Source: Candidatus Zixiibacteriota bacterium (GTDB lineage: Bacteria; Zixibacteria; MSB-5A5; GN15; JAAZOE01). From it: a DNA stretch of 64,000 nucleotides. Location of the stretch: the NCBI GenBank assembly GCA_030668485.1, contig DAOUTW010000017.1:1-64000 (forward strand), written 5' to 3'. Position numbers and translations under genes: made by a program. A model generated the notes under the pieces. The model was not told the origin of the DNA, ran no database searches, and saw only the letters and a list, made by a program, of their open reading frames with translations. Position 1 is the first letter of the stretch; each line of letters opens with the position of its first letter. Positions 27,203-36,332 of this stretch are shown in pieces.

Positions 27203-29377
27203 ATGCTTCCCAAACGTATTTCCGTTATCATTTCCATATTTATTATTTTCGGCCTGGCAGGTTTATGCAGCGCCGACGAGGCGATGTGGCCTCTTTATGA
27301 CCTCGACCAGGTCCCTTTTGACAGCCTGCAAAAGCTGGGATTAACCCTCCAACCAGATGAAATATTCAAACCTAACCAGGGCGGGCTCTCCGATGCGTCG
27401 GTCAATTTGTCCGGCGGATCGTCATCATTTGTATCCCCCAGCGGATTGATTATCACCAACCACCATGTTGCCGCCGGAGCGATTCAGAAGCAGAGCGATC
27501 TGGAAAATAACTATCTCCGCGACGGATTCTATGCCGCCACCCATGAAGAGGAAATTCCGGCTATCGGTTATACTGCCAATATCACCCTGGAGGTCGAAGA
27601 TGTCACCGATAGGGTTATGGCCGTTTTAGGCGACGACCTCGGCGATATGGAAAGATATAAAACGATTGAGAAAATATCGAAGGAGATCGTATCTGAAGGT
27701 GAAGAAGGTCGGGATGTTAAATGTCGTTTGTCGAGGATGTTTGGAGGCAGTCAGTTTATCCTGTACACTTTTTTCCGCGTCCGCGACGTTCGTATCGTTT
27801 ATGCTCCGCCGGAGGCAATCGGCAATTTCGGCGGCGATATCGATAACTGGATGTGGCCCCGCCATGTCGGCGATTTCGCCTTTTTGCGGGCATATGTCGC
27901 ACCAGACGGCTCATCGGCGGCCTACTCCGAGGACAATGTCCCATACCGGCCGAAATCGTATTATCCGATATCATCGAAAGGTGTCAAAGAAGGCGACCTG
28001 GTGATGATGATCGGCTTTCCCGGCAGGACCAATCGTTATGCCAGTTCGTCTGAAATAGATAATCTCTACAATCACTATTACCCGATGTCACTAAAGACTT
28101 ATGAGGAACGACTGGCGATGCTGGAGGCGGTCGCCGAGGCCGACTCCGCCAAGGCGATCAGGCTGGCGTCAACCATGTCCGGCATCAACAATTTCATGAA
28201 GAAAACCTATGGCCTGTACGAGGGATTCAAACGAACTGATATTCTCACTAAAAGACAAAAGCAGGAAGAAAAATTGAAGGCGTTTCTCGATCGGGACCCG
28301 GAACTGTCCAAGAAGTATGGCCATGTACTCGAAGAATTGGACAGCCTGTATCGAATCAAGAATGCAACCCAGATAAGAGACCATATTCTCGGATACGTCA
28401 GCTATGCCTGCGATTATCTGGCGATGGCCGAAGAGGTTTACCGCTGGGCCACGGAGCGTGAAAAAGAAGATATCGACCGCGACCGCGGCTATCAGGATCG
28501 CGATTCCATTCCGACCAAGCGATGGCTCAAGAACAAACAGATCAACCTCACCCCATCGATGGATAAAATGACTCTCAAATATTTTATGAAGAGGGCCTAC
28601 CACCTCCCCGAGGGTCAGAGAATTGAAACCTTCGATAAAATTTTCACCGGAATCGGTGAAAACGAAATTGACTCCTTTCTTGACGATTATATCGAAAAGA
28701 TTTATGCCAACACCCAAATCGGTGATCTTGACCAGCGGATGGCGATGCTCCACATGAGTCGCGAGGAGTTGGAAAAACTGGACGACAGTTTCGTGAACCT
28801 GGCAATCGACTTCTTTCCTGAGATGAAAGCTCGGCGAGAAAAGAACAAGGTCATATCCGGTGCCACCAGCCGATTGCAGCCGAAATTGATGCAAGCCTAC
28901 ACCGCATGGAAAGAGGGCAGAATTTATCCCAACGCCAATGGCACCAAACGATTCAACTGGGGTGTCGTCAAGGGTTATTCGCCGCGTGATGCAGTCAATT
29001 TCAGTAGTATCACCGGCCTGGCCGGGGTGATGGAAAAAGAAACCGGCGTAAAGCCGTTTATTGTCCCTGAAGAATTGAAGCAGGTCTATAATGCAAAAGA
29101 TTTTGGGAAGCACCTCAATCCGGGAATAAACGATGTCCCGGTTGATTTTCTTACCACCAATAGCGGCACTAACGGTAATTCGGGAAGCCCGGTTCTCAAC
29201 GGCAAGGGTGAATTAGTCGGCCTCGATTTCGATACCGGTTATGAGGGCGTCTCGGCCGATTATATGTACAACCCCGATGTCTGCCGCGCCATCGTCTGTG
29301 ATATCCGCTATGTCCTGTTTTTGCTGGACAAAGTTTATCACCTGGATAACCTGCTTAATGAAATGACTATACACTAG
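27203..29377 (+). CDS. S46 family dipeptidyl-peptidase
   Basis: The 724-aa periplasmic enzyme removes dipeptides from peptide N-termini, as DPP7 and DPP11 do in Bacteroidota. It has a signal peptide (residues 1-24) and the typical N-terminus EAMWPLYDLDQVPFDSLQKL. The chymotrypsin-like triad is visible: His in IITNHHVAAGAI (about 90), Asp in the FGGDIDNWMWPRHVGDF block (about 215), and Ser in TNGNSGSPVLNGKGELVGLD. The position I recall as setting specificity (Gly in DPP7, Arg in DPP11, after the GLxFD strand) is Thr here (FDTGYE). The frame is open to 27110, but GGAG 7 nt before ATG 27203 and the signal peptide fix the start. Supports growth on protein. Confidence 0.9.
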   Translation: MLPKRISVIISIFIIFGLAGLCSADEAMWPLYDLDQVPFDSLQKLGLTLQPDEIFKPNQGGLSDASVNLSGGSSSFVSPSGLIITNHHVAAGAIQKQSDLENNYLRDGFYAATHEEEIPAIGYTANITLEVEDVTDRVMAVLGDDLGDMERYKTIEKISKEIVSEGEEGRDVKCRLSRMFGGSQFILYTFFRVRDVRIVYAPPEAIGNFGGDIDNWMWPRHVGDFAFLRAYVAPDGSSAAYSEDNVPYRPKSYYPISSKGVKEGDLVMMIGFPGRTNRYASSSEIDNLYNHYYPMSLKTYEERLAMLEAVAEADSAKAIRLASTMSGINNFMKKTYGLYEGFKRTDILTKRQKQEEKLKAFLDRDPELSKKYGHVLEELDSLYRIKNATQIRDHILGYVSYACDYLAMAEEVYRWATEREKEDIDRDRGYQDRDSIPTKRWLKNKQINLTPSMDKMTLKYFMKRAYHLPEGQRIETFDKIFTGIGENEIDSFLDDYIEKIYANTQIGDLDQRMAMLHMSREELEKLDDSFVNLAIDFFPEMKARREKNKVISGATSRLQPKLMQAYTAWKEGRIYPNANGTKRFNWGVVKGYSPRDAVNFSSITGLAGVMEKETGVKPFIVPEELKQVYNAKDFGKHLNPGINDVPVDFLTTNSGTNGNSGSPVLNGKGELVGLDFDTGYEGVSADYMYNPDVCRAIVCDIRYVLFLLDKVYHLDNLLNEMTIH

Positions 29378-29411
29378 CAGCCAGGTAATTCCGTAGAAGT
29401 GAGTTTAAAAA

Positions 29412-29441
29412 GGCTCGAAGCTTTCGGCTTCGGGTCTTTTC
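29412..29441 (+). terminator. Terminator after the S46 peptidase gene
   Basis: GGCTCGAAG pairs with CTTCGGGT across a short loop and is followed by CTTTTCTTAT, 35 bp after the peptidase stop codon. Confidence 0.75.
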
Positions 29442-29553
29442 TTATCATGCGATTTTTGTCTTTTCATTTCAAAACTTTGGCTGTCGTTTCGCGTTTAATA
29501 TCTATATTATTCAAACCTCTGTTCTGGATAACGAGTCGGGAAAAGGAGAAAAT

Positions 29554-30969
29554 TTGATCGACCATGAACTTTTGAAAAAGGCGCTGACAATTGCAATCGA
29601 AAAAGGGGCCGACTTCGCTGATATATATGTCGAAAAAGCGGCCTACAACTATGTCACCGCCGATGATAAAAAACTGCGCACCGCTCTTACCGTTGAACGT
29701 GGCGTAGGTATTCGAGTAGTAATCGGCGGCCGCACCTATTATGCCATTACCAATTCGTTCGAAGAACCGGCCATACTCAAAGTCGCCGCCTATGTGCGCG
29801 ATGCCGCCGGCGGGTCCGGCAATGGCAACGGAGTTATTGACCTCCGCGAGAAAAAAGCCTCCTGGAAATACCCGTTTGAAATGCCCCCGGCCAGCCCCGA
29901 GATCGATAAAAAAGTCGATATCGTGAAGCGTGCCGACGAAGGCGCCTGGTCAACTCCGAATGCCGTTCAGGCGACGACATCATTCCGCGACCATCAACGG
30001 GATATCCTGCTGGCTTCAACTCTCAATGACAGCATTGTCAGCCATACTCTCGGCCTGACCGAATTTGGTGTCAACATTATCGCCGAAAAAGACGGGATAC
30101 GCGAATCGGGCGGCTATGGCAAATCCTTCTATGCCGGGATTGAAGCCCTCACCGGCGACTGCGCCCCGGAAAAATTCGCCGAAAAAGCAGGCGAAATAGC
30201 CACAATATCGCTAACCGCCAAAGATTGTCCTCGAGGGGAAATGCCGGTGGTGTTTGCCCCGGGACGCAATGGGATTTTATTCCACGAATCATGCGGTCAC
30301 GGAATGGAGGCTGATCTGGTCGAAAAGGGAACCACTTTTACCGGGCTGATGGATCAGCAGGTTGCCTCACCCCTGGTAACATTGGTTGACGACGGTACCC
30401 TCCCCGGTTACCCCGGATCGTTTGAATTCGACGATGAAGGCACGCCATCAGAAAACACCACCCTGATCGAGGACGGTATCCTGAAAAATTATATGCACTC
30501 GTCCATCACCGCTCAAAAATCAAAAGTGAAACCGACCGGATCGGCGCGACGTGAATCATTCGAATTTCCGCCTCTCCCCCGGATGCGCAACACTTATATC
30601 CTGGCCGGGAATACCGATCCGAATGACATCATCAAAGATACCAAACGAGGGCTGTATGCAGTTGAACCGGGCGGCGGCGGACAGGTCAATGTCTTCACCG
30701 GAGAGTTCATAACATCAGTCAAACTCGGATACATGATCGAAGACGGCAAGCTGACCTATCCTGTCAAAGGCGCCTCGATAATAGGGCGCGGTATCGACGC
30801 TCTCCGGGATATCGACCTGGTCGGAAATGATTTGGAGGTCCACAAAACGTCGGGACGTTGCGGCAAGGGTCAGCAGGTTCCGGTTGGTATCGGCATGCCT
30901 ACGGTGCGGGTAAAATCGTTGAATGTCGGCGGAACCGGTGACGCATATGAGGAGGCGACTGATGAATAG
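29554..30969 (+). CDS. tldD: TldD family metallopeptidase
   Basis: TldD is the catalytic half of the TldD/TldE (PmbA) zinc protease, which degrades unfolded peptides and in some bacteria removes leader peptides from ribosomally made natural products. The 471-aa sequence has the metal motif HESCGHGMEAD (HExxxH, about 247), the following TLVDDGTLPGYPGSFEFDDE and the C-terminal GTGDAYEEA. A TTG at 29554 is preceded by AAAGGAG at ideal spacing; the first ATG would truncate the conserved N-terminal helix. Its last 8 bp overlap the pmbA gene, so both subunits are made together. Confidence 0.93.
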   Translation: MIDHELLKKALTIAIEKGADFADIYVEKAAYNYVTADDKKLRTALTVERGVGIRVVIGGRTYYAITNSFEEPAILKVAAYVRDAAGGSGNGNGVIDLREKKASWKYPFEMPPASPEIDKKVDIVKRADEGAWSTPNAVQATTSFRDHQRDILLASTLNDSIVSHTLGLTEFGVNIIAEKDGIRESGGYGKSFYAGIEALTGDCAPEKFAEKAGEIATISLTAKDCPRGEMPVVFAPGRNGILFHESCGHGMEADLVEKGTTFTGLMDQQVASPLVTLVDDGTLPGYPGSFEFDDEGTPSENTTLIEDGILKNYMHSSITAQKSKVKPTGSARRESFEFPPLPRMRNTYILAGNTDPNDIIKDTKRGLYAVEPGGGGQVNVFTGEFITSVKLGYMIEDGKLTYPVKGASIIGRGIDALRDIDLVGNDLEVHKTSGRCGKGQQVPVGIGMPTVRVKSLNVGGTGDAYEEATDE

Positions 30970-32344
30970 ACTGGAACTGGCCGAAAAACTGGCTGAGCAG
31001 GCTCGAAAACATGGCGCCGATGAAGCCGAGGCGTTTGTCATGGAATCGTCCGAGGTCGAAATCAAAATCCATGAAGGTCAACCGGAAACCGTTAATTATA
31101 CCGACAGCTCCGGATATGGCATCCGGGTATTGAAAGACGGCAAAATGGGTTTCGCCTCCTCCAACAATCTCGACCTGGGCGAGGCTGAAACTGTAATCTC
31201 CCGATTGATCAACTATACCGAAAAACACACTCAGGATGAACACAATGTTTTACCCGATCCGGTTGCCGGTGTTTCAAGCGAACAGGTATTGGACCAGTTC
31301 GACGACACCCTGGCGACGGTCCCGGTGGAAAAGAAAATCGAACGGGCGATTGCGATGGAAAACGCCGCCAAAAAGGCTGAGGCGCGAATAGTGCAAATAC
31401 CCTGGGTTCAGTATGGAGATTCGTCACAGCAATACGCGATTTTCTCGACGCGCGGAATAAGCGGTGAAGCCCGGCGTTCCGAAGCATATGGCGCTGTACT
31501 GGCACTGGGAATGGAGTCCGGTTCCGATGGTCAGCCCGACCCGGCCACTACTCAGACCGGTTCCGGGATCGATGTCAAAGCATTTTTCGAACAGATCGAT
31601 CCCGATCATATCGGTCACAAAGCAACCTCATACGCGCTGCGTATGCTGGGCGCTGGCGATGGCAAAACAACCGAAATCGAAGGTGTCTTCCCCCCGGAAA
31701 CCGGATTCAATTTTATCAAACTGGTCGCCGATATGGTCGCCGCCGATCTGGTGCAGAAGAAAAAATCGATTTTCTCCGGCAAGCTGGGTGAGATGGTCGC
31801 CTCCGATAAAGTCACGATTATCGATGACGGTCGTATGAAAGACGGCCTCTCCACATCATCGGTCGACGGCGAGGGCGTGCCGACAACAACGAAGGATATA
31901 ATTAAAGACGGCAAACTGAACACTTTCCTGTATGACAGCTATACCGCCCATCGTGCCGGTACGGTCTCGACTGGAAACGCCTTGCGCCGCTCGTTTGCTT
32001 CCAAGCCATTTATCGCTCCCTCAAATTTCTATATGAAAGCCGGCAAGGTTTCGCGCGATAACCTGCTTGCCGGTGTCAAGGATGGGCTATATGTCACCGA
32101 AGTGAGCGGCCTTCATGCTTCGGTTGATCAGGTGACCGGCAATTTTTCCATCCCGTCCAAAGGCCTGATTATCAAAGACGGGGAGCTGGCCAGTCCGGTG
32201 GCGAACATAACCATCTCGGGCAATATCTTCGATTTCTTCAAGGGAATCGATACCGTAGCCGATGATCTAACCTGGGAGCCGCGGGAATATGCTATCGGAG
32301 CTCCGACCTTCAAAGTTGGTAATATTAAAATCAGCGGTAAATAA
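30962..32344 (+). CDS. pmbA: PmbA/TldE family metallopeptidase partner
   Basis: The 460-aa protein is the non-catalytic partner of TldD, shaping the peptide-binding cavity. It shows LAEKLAEQARKHGADEAEAF, the middle region DPATTQTGSGIDVKAFFEQI, GSGEGVPTTT-like SVDGEGVPTTTKDIIKDGKL, and SGNIFDFFKGIDTVADDL close to the end. It lacks the HExxxH motif of TldD, as expected. The ATG at 30962 sits inside the end of tldD with GAGGAGG just upstream. A strong terminator follows, so tldD-pmbA forms a two-gene operon. No peptide-precursor gene is adjacent. Confidence 0.93.
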   Translation: MNRLELAEKLAEQARKHGADEAEAFVMESSEVEIKIHEGQPETVNYTDSSGYGIRVLKDGKMGFASSNNLDLGEAETVISRLINYTEKHTQDEHNVLPDPVAGVSSEQVLDQFDDTLATVPVEKKIERAIAMENAAKKAEARIVQIPWVQYGDSSQQYAIFSTRGISGEARRSEAYGAVLALGMESGSDGQPDPATTQTGSGIDVKAFFEQIDPDHIGHKATSYALRMLGAGDGKTTEIEGVFPPETGFNFIKLVADMVAADLVQKKKSIFSGKLGEMVASDKVTIIDDGRMKDGLSTSSVDGEGVPTTTKDIIKDGKLNTFLYDSYTAHRAGTVSTGNALRRSFASKPFIAPSNFYMKAGKVSRDNLLAGVKDGLYVTEVSGLHASVDQVTGNFSIPSKGLIIKDGELASPVANITISGNIFDFFKGIDTVADDLTWEPREYAIGAPTFKVGNIKISGK

Positions 32345-32360
32345 GCAGCTATATGAAAAA

Positions 32361-32389
32361 GGCCTCGCCGAGGCGGGGCCTTTTTTTTT
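32361..32389 (+). terminator. Strong terminator after tldD-pmbA
   Basis: GGCCTCGC and GCGGGGCC form an 8-bp stem (one G-T pair) with loop CGAG, followed by nine T residues. Confidence 0.95.
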
Positions 32390-32426
32390 CATCTAACAGT
32401 AAACCTGATTCAAAAGACACAAATGT

Positions 32427-33239
32427 CTAGTTGCCGCCAAGAATGAGCGGTAAACCATCCTTACCGCTGCCGATCACGACGATTTTGGTATTTTGCGATC
32501 CGGCCAGTTTTTCCGTGGCCTCGATACCTTTCCATTTAAGCAGATCCTGGGTAATACCACTGGAGACGATTTTCTGGAAGTCGGCAATACCCTTGGCTTC
32601 AATCCGTTTCCGTTCCGCCTCCTGGGTTTCCTTTCGCAGGACATACTCCATTCTCTGGGCTTCCTGGTCGGCGGCCAATTTCAAGTTGATTGCCTCGGTG
32701 ATTTTCGGCGGCAATTGGACATTTCGGATAATGACGTTTTCGACGGTGACAAATTTCTGTGCCACCATATTCTGCATCCCCGCCAGAATTTCGGCTGCGA
32801 TGACTTCCCGTCCAGTGGAATAAATTTCCTCCGGCTTGTACTGCCCCACCACAGAGCGGGCTACACCGCGAATCGCCGGGGCCACCACAGAGCTGAAATA
32901 TCCGGGACCGATGGTTTTCTGAAGGGAATCCAGTTTGAAGACATTGGGACGATACCAGATGGAAACCTCCAGCATAATTGTGGCGCCGTCGGATGACAGG
33001 ATCTGGAGATCTTCTTTACGCTCCTCGAGCTGGATTTTGTAGACATAAATCCTGTTCCAGGGGAAATGCCAGTTGAAACCCTCTTCATAGACTTTTCCCA
33101 TCTCGGTGCCGTCGCCGAACTTGAAGTACTTCACCCCACGATGACCCGACGGAACCTGAGTGCCACAACCGACCAGAAACAGTAGGGCCAGCAACAATAA
33201 CAATGGTTTGGCCCGATTTGCGAGCTTCCTTCTATCCAT
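32427..33239 (-). CDS. Prohibitin-like SPFH (band 7) lipoprotein
   Basis: The 270-aa protein has a signal sequence ending in the lipobox LVGC (C25), then an SPFH domain: VPSGHRGVKYFKFGDGTEMG, GFNWHFPWNRIYVYKIQLEE, QILSSDGATIMLEVSIWYRP. A long charged helix follows (EAQRMEYVLRKETQEAERKR), as in prohibitins, which form ring-shaped membrane scaffolds and modulate proteases. Lipid anchoring instead of a transmembrane helix is notable but known in some bacterial homologues. No protease or NfeD partner is adjacent; the next gene downstream on this strand is absent and it converges with pmbA. Confidence 0.88.
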   Translation of the reverse strand: MDRRKLANRAKPLLLLLALLFLVGCGTQVPSGHRGVKYFKFGDGTEMGKVYEEGFNWHFPWNRIYVYKIQLEERKEDLQILSSDGATIMLEVSIWYRPNVFKLDSLQKTIGPGYFSSVVAPAIRGVARSVVGQYKPEEIYSTGREVIAAEILAGMQNMVAQKFVTVENVIIRNVQLPPKITEAINLKLAADQEAQRMEYVLRKETQEAERKRIEAKGIADFQKIVSSGITQDLLKWKGIEATEKLAGSQNTKIVVIGSGKDGLPLILGGN

Positions 33240-33393
33240 TTTCTTCCTCCTTGATTATGTGTATAGTGTAAATGTCAGAGTCAATAAGTTGAAATATAGG
33301 ATAAATGCGGGGTGGTTCAAGTATAATCGGTATAAAAAGGGAAAGCCCATATCGGTCATGGACTTTCCTCAGAAGTCTTATTTACGCACAAGG

Positions 33394-34581
33394 CTAATTA
33401 TCGCACACCTTCTCGAAGACACGCATGAAATTGAGACCGAGTATCTTTTCAATATCAAGCTGACTATAGCCGCGCGCCATTAGTTCTTTGGTGATATTGG
33501 GCACCAGTGAACAATCTTTCAAACCGTTCGGCAAAGTGGGAATACCGTCGAAATCGGACCCCAGCCCGACATAATCGGGGCCGACCAGTTTCACAATATG
33601 GTCAATATGATCGACGACGGTACCGACGTCGATATCGATATTAGCCAGTTCCTTGTTGACCGCCTTATAAATCGGCCCGATCGCCTCGCGTCTCTTCTCG
33701 CGATCTTCCTGGTACAACTCACGGATGGAATCGATCTCCGTGCGATGAAGGCCCCAAAGCGAATCGGCGATTCGACCATATTCCCCACCGGGAGATAAGT
33801 AACCGTTATAAAAATTAATGCCGATCACGCCGCCGTTTTTCGCAATCGCCATGATCTGATCATCGGTCAGGTTCCGGTCATGGGGACAGATAGCATGAAC
33901 GCATGAATGGGAGGCAATGACCGGGTCGGTGGTTATCTTCAAGACCTCTTCCACCGCCGATGTGTGGGCGTGAGAAAGGTCGATTATCATCCCGATCTCA
34001 TTCATCTTCCCGACGACCTCTTTTCCGAAAGCTGTCAGACCATGAAAAGCGGGGTTGGTGTCGGCCGACGAAATACACCAGTCACTCGACGCCGTATGCG
34101 TCAGGGTCAGGTAACGGACACCGCGATCGTAGAAATGCAGAAGGTTGTCAATGTCGTTGTGGATCGCCACACCGTTTTCGATACCGATGAAAGCGGCAAT
34201 TTTCCCCTCGCAGATTATATTCTCTGCCTCGGCAGCGGTACGACAGATTTCGATTTTGTCTTGATTACGCCCCACCTGCGCCTCAATAGAATCGATCATT
34301 TCATCGACTCGCGGGCGACATTCTTCCGCCGGCATATCGGTCGAAACAAAGCAGGCCAACACCTGCAAGTCGATTCCCCCTTCCTGCAAACGAGGGATAT
34401 CCATATGCCCGCTGGTGTCGCGAACGGCAAAATCGAAACCGCGCCGCATTCGCATCGGCGTGTCGCTGTGCAGATCGACTACCAGGGCGTTCTTATGCAG
34501 AGTCATATAATCAAGCTGGGTTTCACTGCAACCCAGCAGCCCCATCAGGAGGAGCGCCGTAAAAATTAAGTTTTTCTTCAT
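33394..34581 (-). CDS. M19 family (renal dipeptidase type) lipoprotein
   Basis: This 395-aa lipoprotein (lipobox LLGC, C18) is a zinc dipeptidase of the amidohydrolase fold. Metal and substrate motifs are visible: VVDLHSDTPMRM (HxD), GHMDIPRLQEGGIDLQV, GIENGVAIHNDIDNL (bridging Glu region), YLTLTHTASSDWCIS, MIIDLSHAHTSAVEEV and VIASHSCVHAICPHDRN, ending with DYVGLGSDFDGI. All main ligands appear intact. It should hydrolyse dipeptides at the cell surface or periplasm, complementing the S46 dipeptidyl-peptidase 5 kb away. It is transcribed alone. Confidence 0.93.
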   Translation of the reverse strand: MKKNLIFTALLLMGLLGCSETQLDYMTLHKNALVVDLHSDTPMRMRRGFDFAVRDTSGHMDIPRLQEGGIDLQVLACFVSTDMPAEECRPRVDEMIDSIEAQVGRNQDKIEICRTAAEAENIICEGKIAAFIGIENGVAIHNDIDNLLHFYDRGVRYLTLTHTASSDWCISSADTNPAFHGLTAFGKEVVGKMNEIGMIIDLSHAHTSAVEEVLKITTDPVIASHSCVHAICPHDRNLTDDQIMAIAKNGGVIGINFYNGYLSPGGEYGRIADSLWGLHRTEIDSIRELYQEDREKRREAIGPIYKAVNKELANIDIDVGTVVDHIDHIVKLVGPDYVGLGSDFDGIPTLPNGLKDCSLVPNITKELMARGYSQLDIEKILGLNFMRVFEKVCDN

Positions 34582-34651
34582 ACTTTCTTAATACATCGCC
34601 AACAGGATTAAATCAAGCCCAAATTTTGCCATGGATGTTTACCCTGTCTGA

Positions 34652-35008
34652 TTATCGTCTGTCCCTCTCCCGGGGTTCGATTTTGCCGTGCGTTTCCAGG
34701 CGCGCTTCGATTGATGCGATCGTTCTTTTAAACTTGCGAGCCAGATCCGGGATTTTGACCCCGTTGTCAAAACCACCCAGCAATTGCCTGTCGTCTTCAT
34801 CAGTCCATTGTTTGCCGGCGTTTTCCGGCATCTGCCTTTTTCTTTCCTCCCATTTCTGGCGCGCCTCAAGTACTATCACCGCTCTATTCAGCGCACGGAC
34901 CATCTGCGGGTGTTGATACACACTGTCTTCGGGAAAAACTTCGCCGCTAAACGGATTGACGCCGTCAGCCGCCGCTTTGATTATCCTAGTCGCTTCCGAT
35001 AATTCCAT
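34652..35008 (-). CDS. Conserved small protein with possible SANT/HTH-like C-terminal segment
   Basis: The 118-aa product has an N-terminal block, NPFSGEVFPEDSVYQHPQMV followed by RALNRAVIVLEARQKWE, that I recognise as recurrent in small bacterial proteins without firm function. The C-terminal half (KQWTDEDDRQLLGGFDNGVK, then IPDLARKFKRTIASIEARLE) looks like a Myb/SANT-type helix-turn-helix that could bind DNA or protein. There is no signal peptide. It stands alone between M19 dipeptidase and the lipoprotein pair. Function unassigned. Confidence 0.6.
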   Translation of the reverse strand: MELSEATRIIKAAADGVNPFSGEVFPEDSVYQHPQMVRALNRAVIVLEARQKWEERKRQMPENAGKQWTDEDDRQLLGGFDNGVKIPDLARKFKRTIASIEARLETHGKIEPRERDRR

Positions 35009-35191
35009 GATACCCCCGAATTTGATAAAGTGTCAAAAACCGGGCGCAGGCCGATCATATAGGCTGATAGATTGGAAATGTCACAGATGCAAGCGCCCCT
35101 TCAGATTCACTTGATTATTAATTGAAGCGGAGAAAAATGTCAATCACATTTTTTCGGGTAAATCGCAAATATTCATTATTCAGCAAAATAT

Positions 35192-36238
35192 CTATCGGGT
35201 AGTCGGAAAAATCAACGAGTCAGCGCCGTCGAATCGCCTAAAGTAATACTCGATACTTCTCTTGTAAGACACCCAATTATCAGGAGGTTGCGACTTGTCC
35301 TCCCAGTACTCATAGGCGACCAGACCATACTGCCGCGAAAAATACAGATCGTATCGATAATTGTAGTTTCCCAACCGAGCTTTGATCAGGCCGGACAGGG
35401 TAATACCATCGATGGTCAAGGTTTCGCCGAGAGTGACCCATCTATAATATTTTATCGGATTCGGATACCAGGGGATTTCAATCTCCGTCGAATCCTCCTC
35501 TTCGATGGTACCCGAATTGAGCAGCCTGACTGAAATAAACACAGTTGTATCGTGAGGGATAATACGATAATCAAGTCCGGTGTCGGTATAGATGAGGGAA
35601 TTGATGGTCGGAGCATCGGCCATCGGCAGATAATAGTTGATCCCCGAATCGGACACGAACCGGTATACGGCATTCTCATAATAATCCAGGGTATATTTCA
35701 CACCACCGAACAAAAAACCGACCTTCCAGTGGGCAATGCCGTAAAGCGCCTTCAAATCGCCGTCATGCTTGTCATTCTCATTATAATCCGAATAAGGCAG
35801 TCCCGGTTCATAGCCGGAAATATTATTGCCCGGATCAACCCGGTATTCGCCGTTGCCGTCGAAATCATCAAACGGTATCCCTTCCGACCACGGATCATCG
35901 GGACCGTCATACTGATCGTTGCCATTAAGGTCCTGGTTGATATCAGGATTATCCGATATAAGAAAGGTATCTATTCCTGCCTCATAAACGCCGTTACCGT
36001 TCATATCGGTGAACGGCTCACCCAGCGACTGTTCCCCGTTGACCAGCGGCTCCGGTATCTCACGGAAGAGATCGGGGATATCTCGTTTCACCAATCGGTA
36101 TTCGGTGGAATCGAAATGCACGAATTCGCTGTAGGTATAAGTCACCGCCCCCGGTCCGGTTGTCGTTTCCTCGTCGCCGCATCCGGTTATATATATCCCG
36201 GCCGCGAAAATCATTATGAACAGGTACAGCACTCTCAT
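35192..36238 (-). CDS. EF-hand-like calcium-binding lipoprotein (paralogue A)
   Basis: The 348-aa lipoprotein has a lipobox ITGC (about C19) and then several Asp/Asn-rich EF-hand-like loops: DMNGNGVYEAGIDTF, DINQDLNGNDQYDGPDDPW, DDFDGNGEYRVDPGN and DYNENDKHDGD. The remainder is beta-rich, with no catalytic motif. It shares with its upstream neighbour the pattern QSLGEPFxDxNGNGxYE and DPWxEGIPFDD, so the two are paralogues. The ATG at 36238 is preceded by GAGGG at 7 nt, better than the starts at 36244 or 36259. Likely surface-attached and calcium-stabilised; function unknown. Confidence 0.75.
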   Translation of the reverse strand: MRVLYLFIMIFAAGIYITGCGDEETTTGPGAVTYTYSEFVHFDSTEYRLVKRDIPDLFREIPEPLVNGEQSLGEPFTDMNGNGVYEAGIDTFLISDNPDINQDLNGNDQYDGPDDPWSEGIPFDDFDGNGEYRVDPGNNISGYEPGLPYSDYNENDKHDGDLKALYGIAHWKVGFLFGGVKYTLDYYENAVYRFVSDSGINYYLPMADAPTINSLIYTDTGLDYRIIPHDTTVFISVRLLNSGTIEEEDSTEIEIPWYPNPIKYYRWVTLGETLTIDGITLSGLIKARLGNYNYRYDLYFSRQYGLVAYEYWEDKSQPPDNWVSYKRSIEYYFRRFDGADSLIFPTTR

Positions 36239-36332
36239 AACCATGCCCTCTTTATCCATTCAGAGAAATATAATAATTCAGGCCGGACAATCAAGCTTTG
36301 TTTGCCGCTTACGCGGAGCCGCTGCCGGTTTT

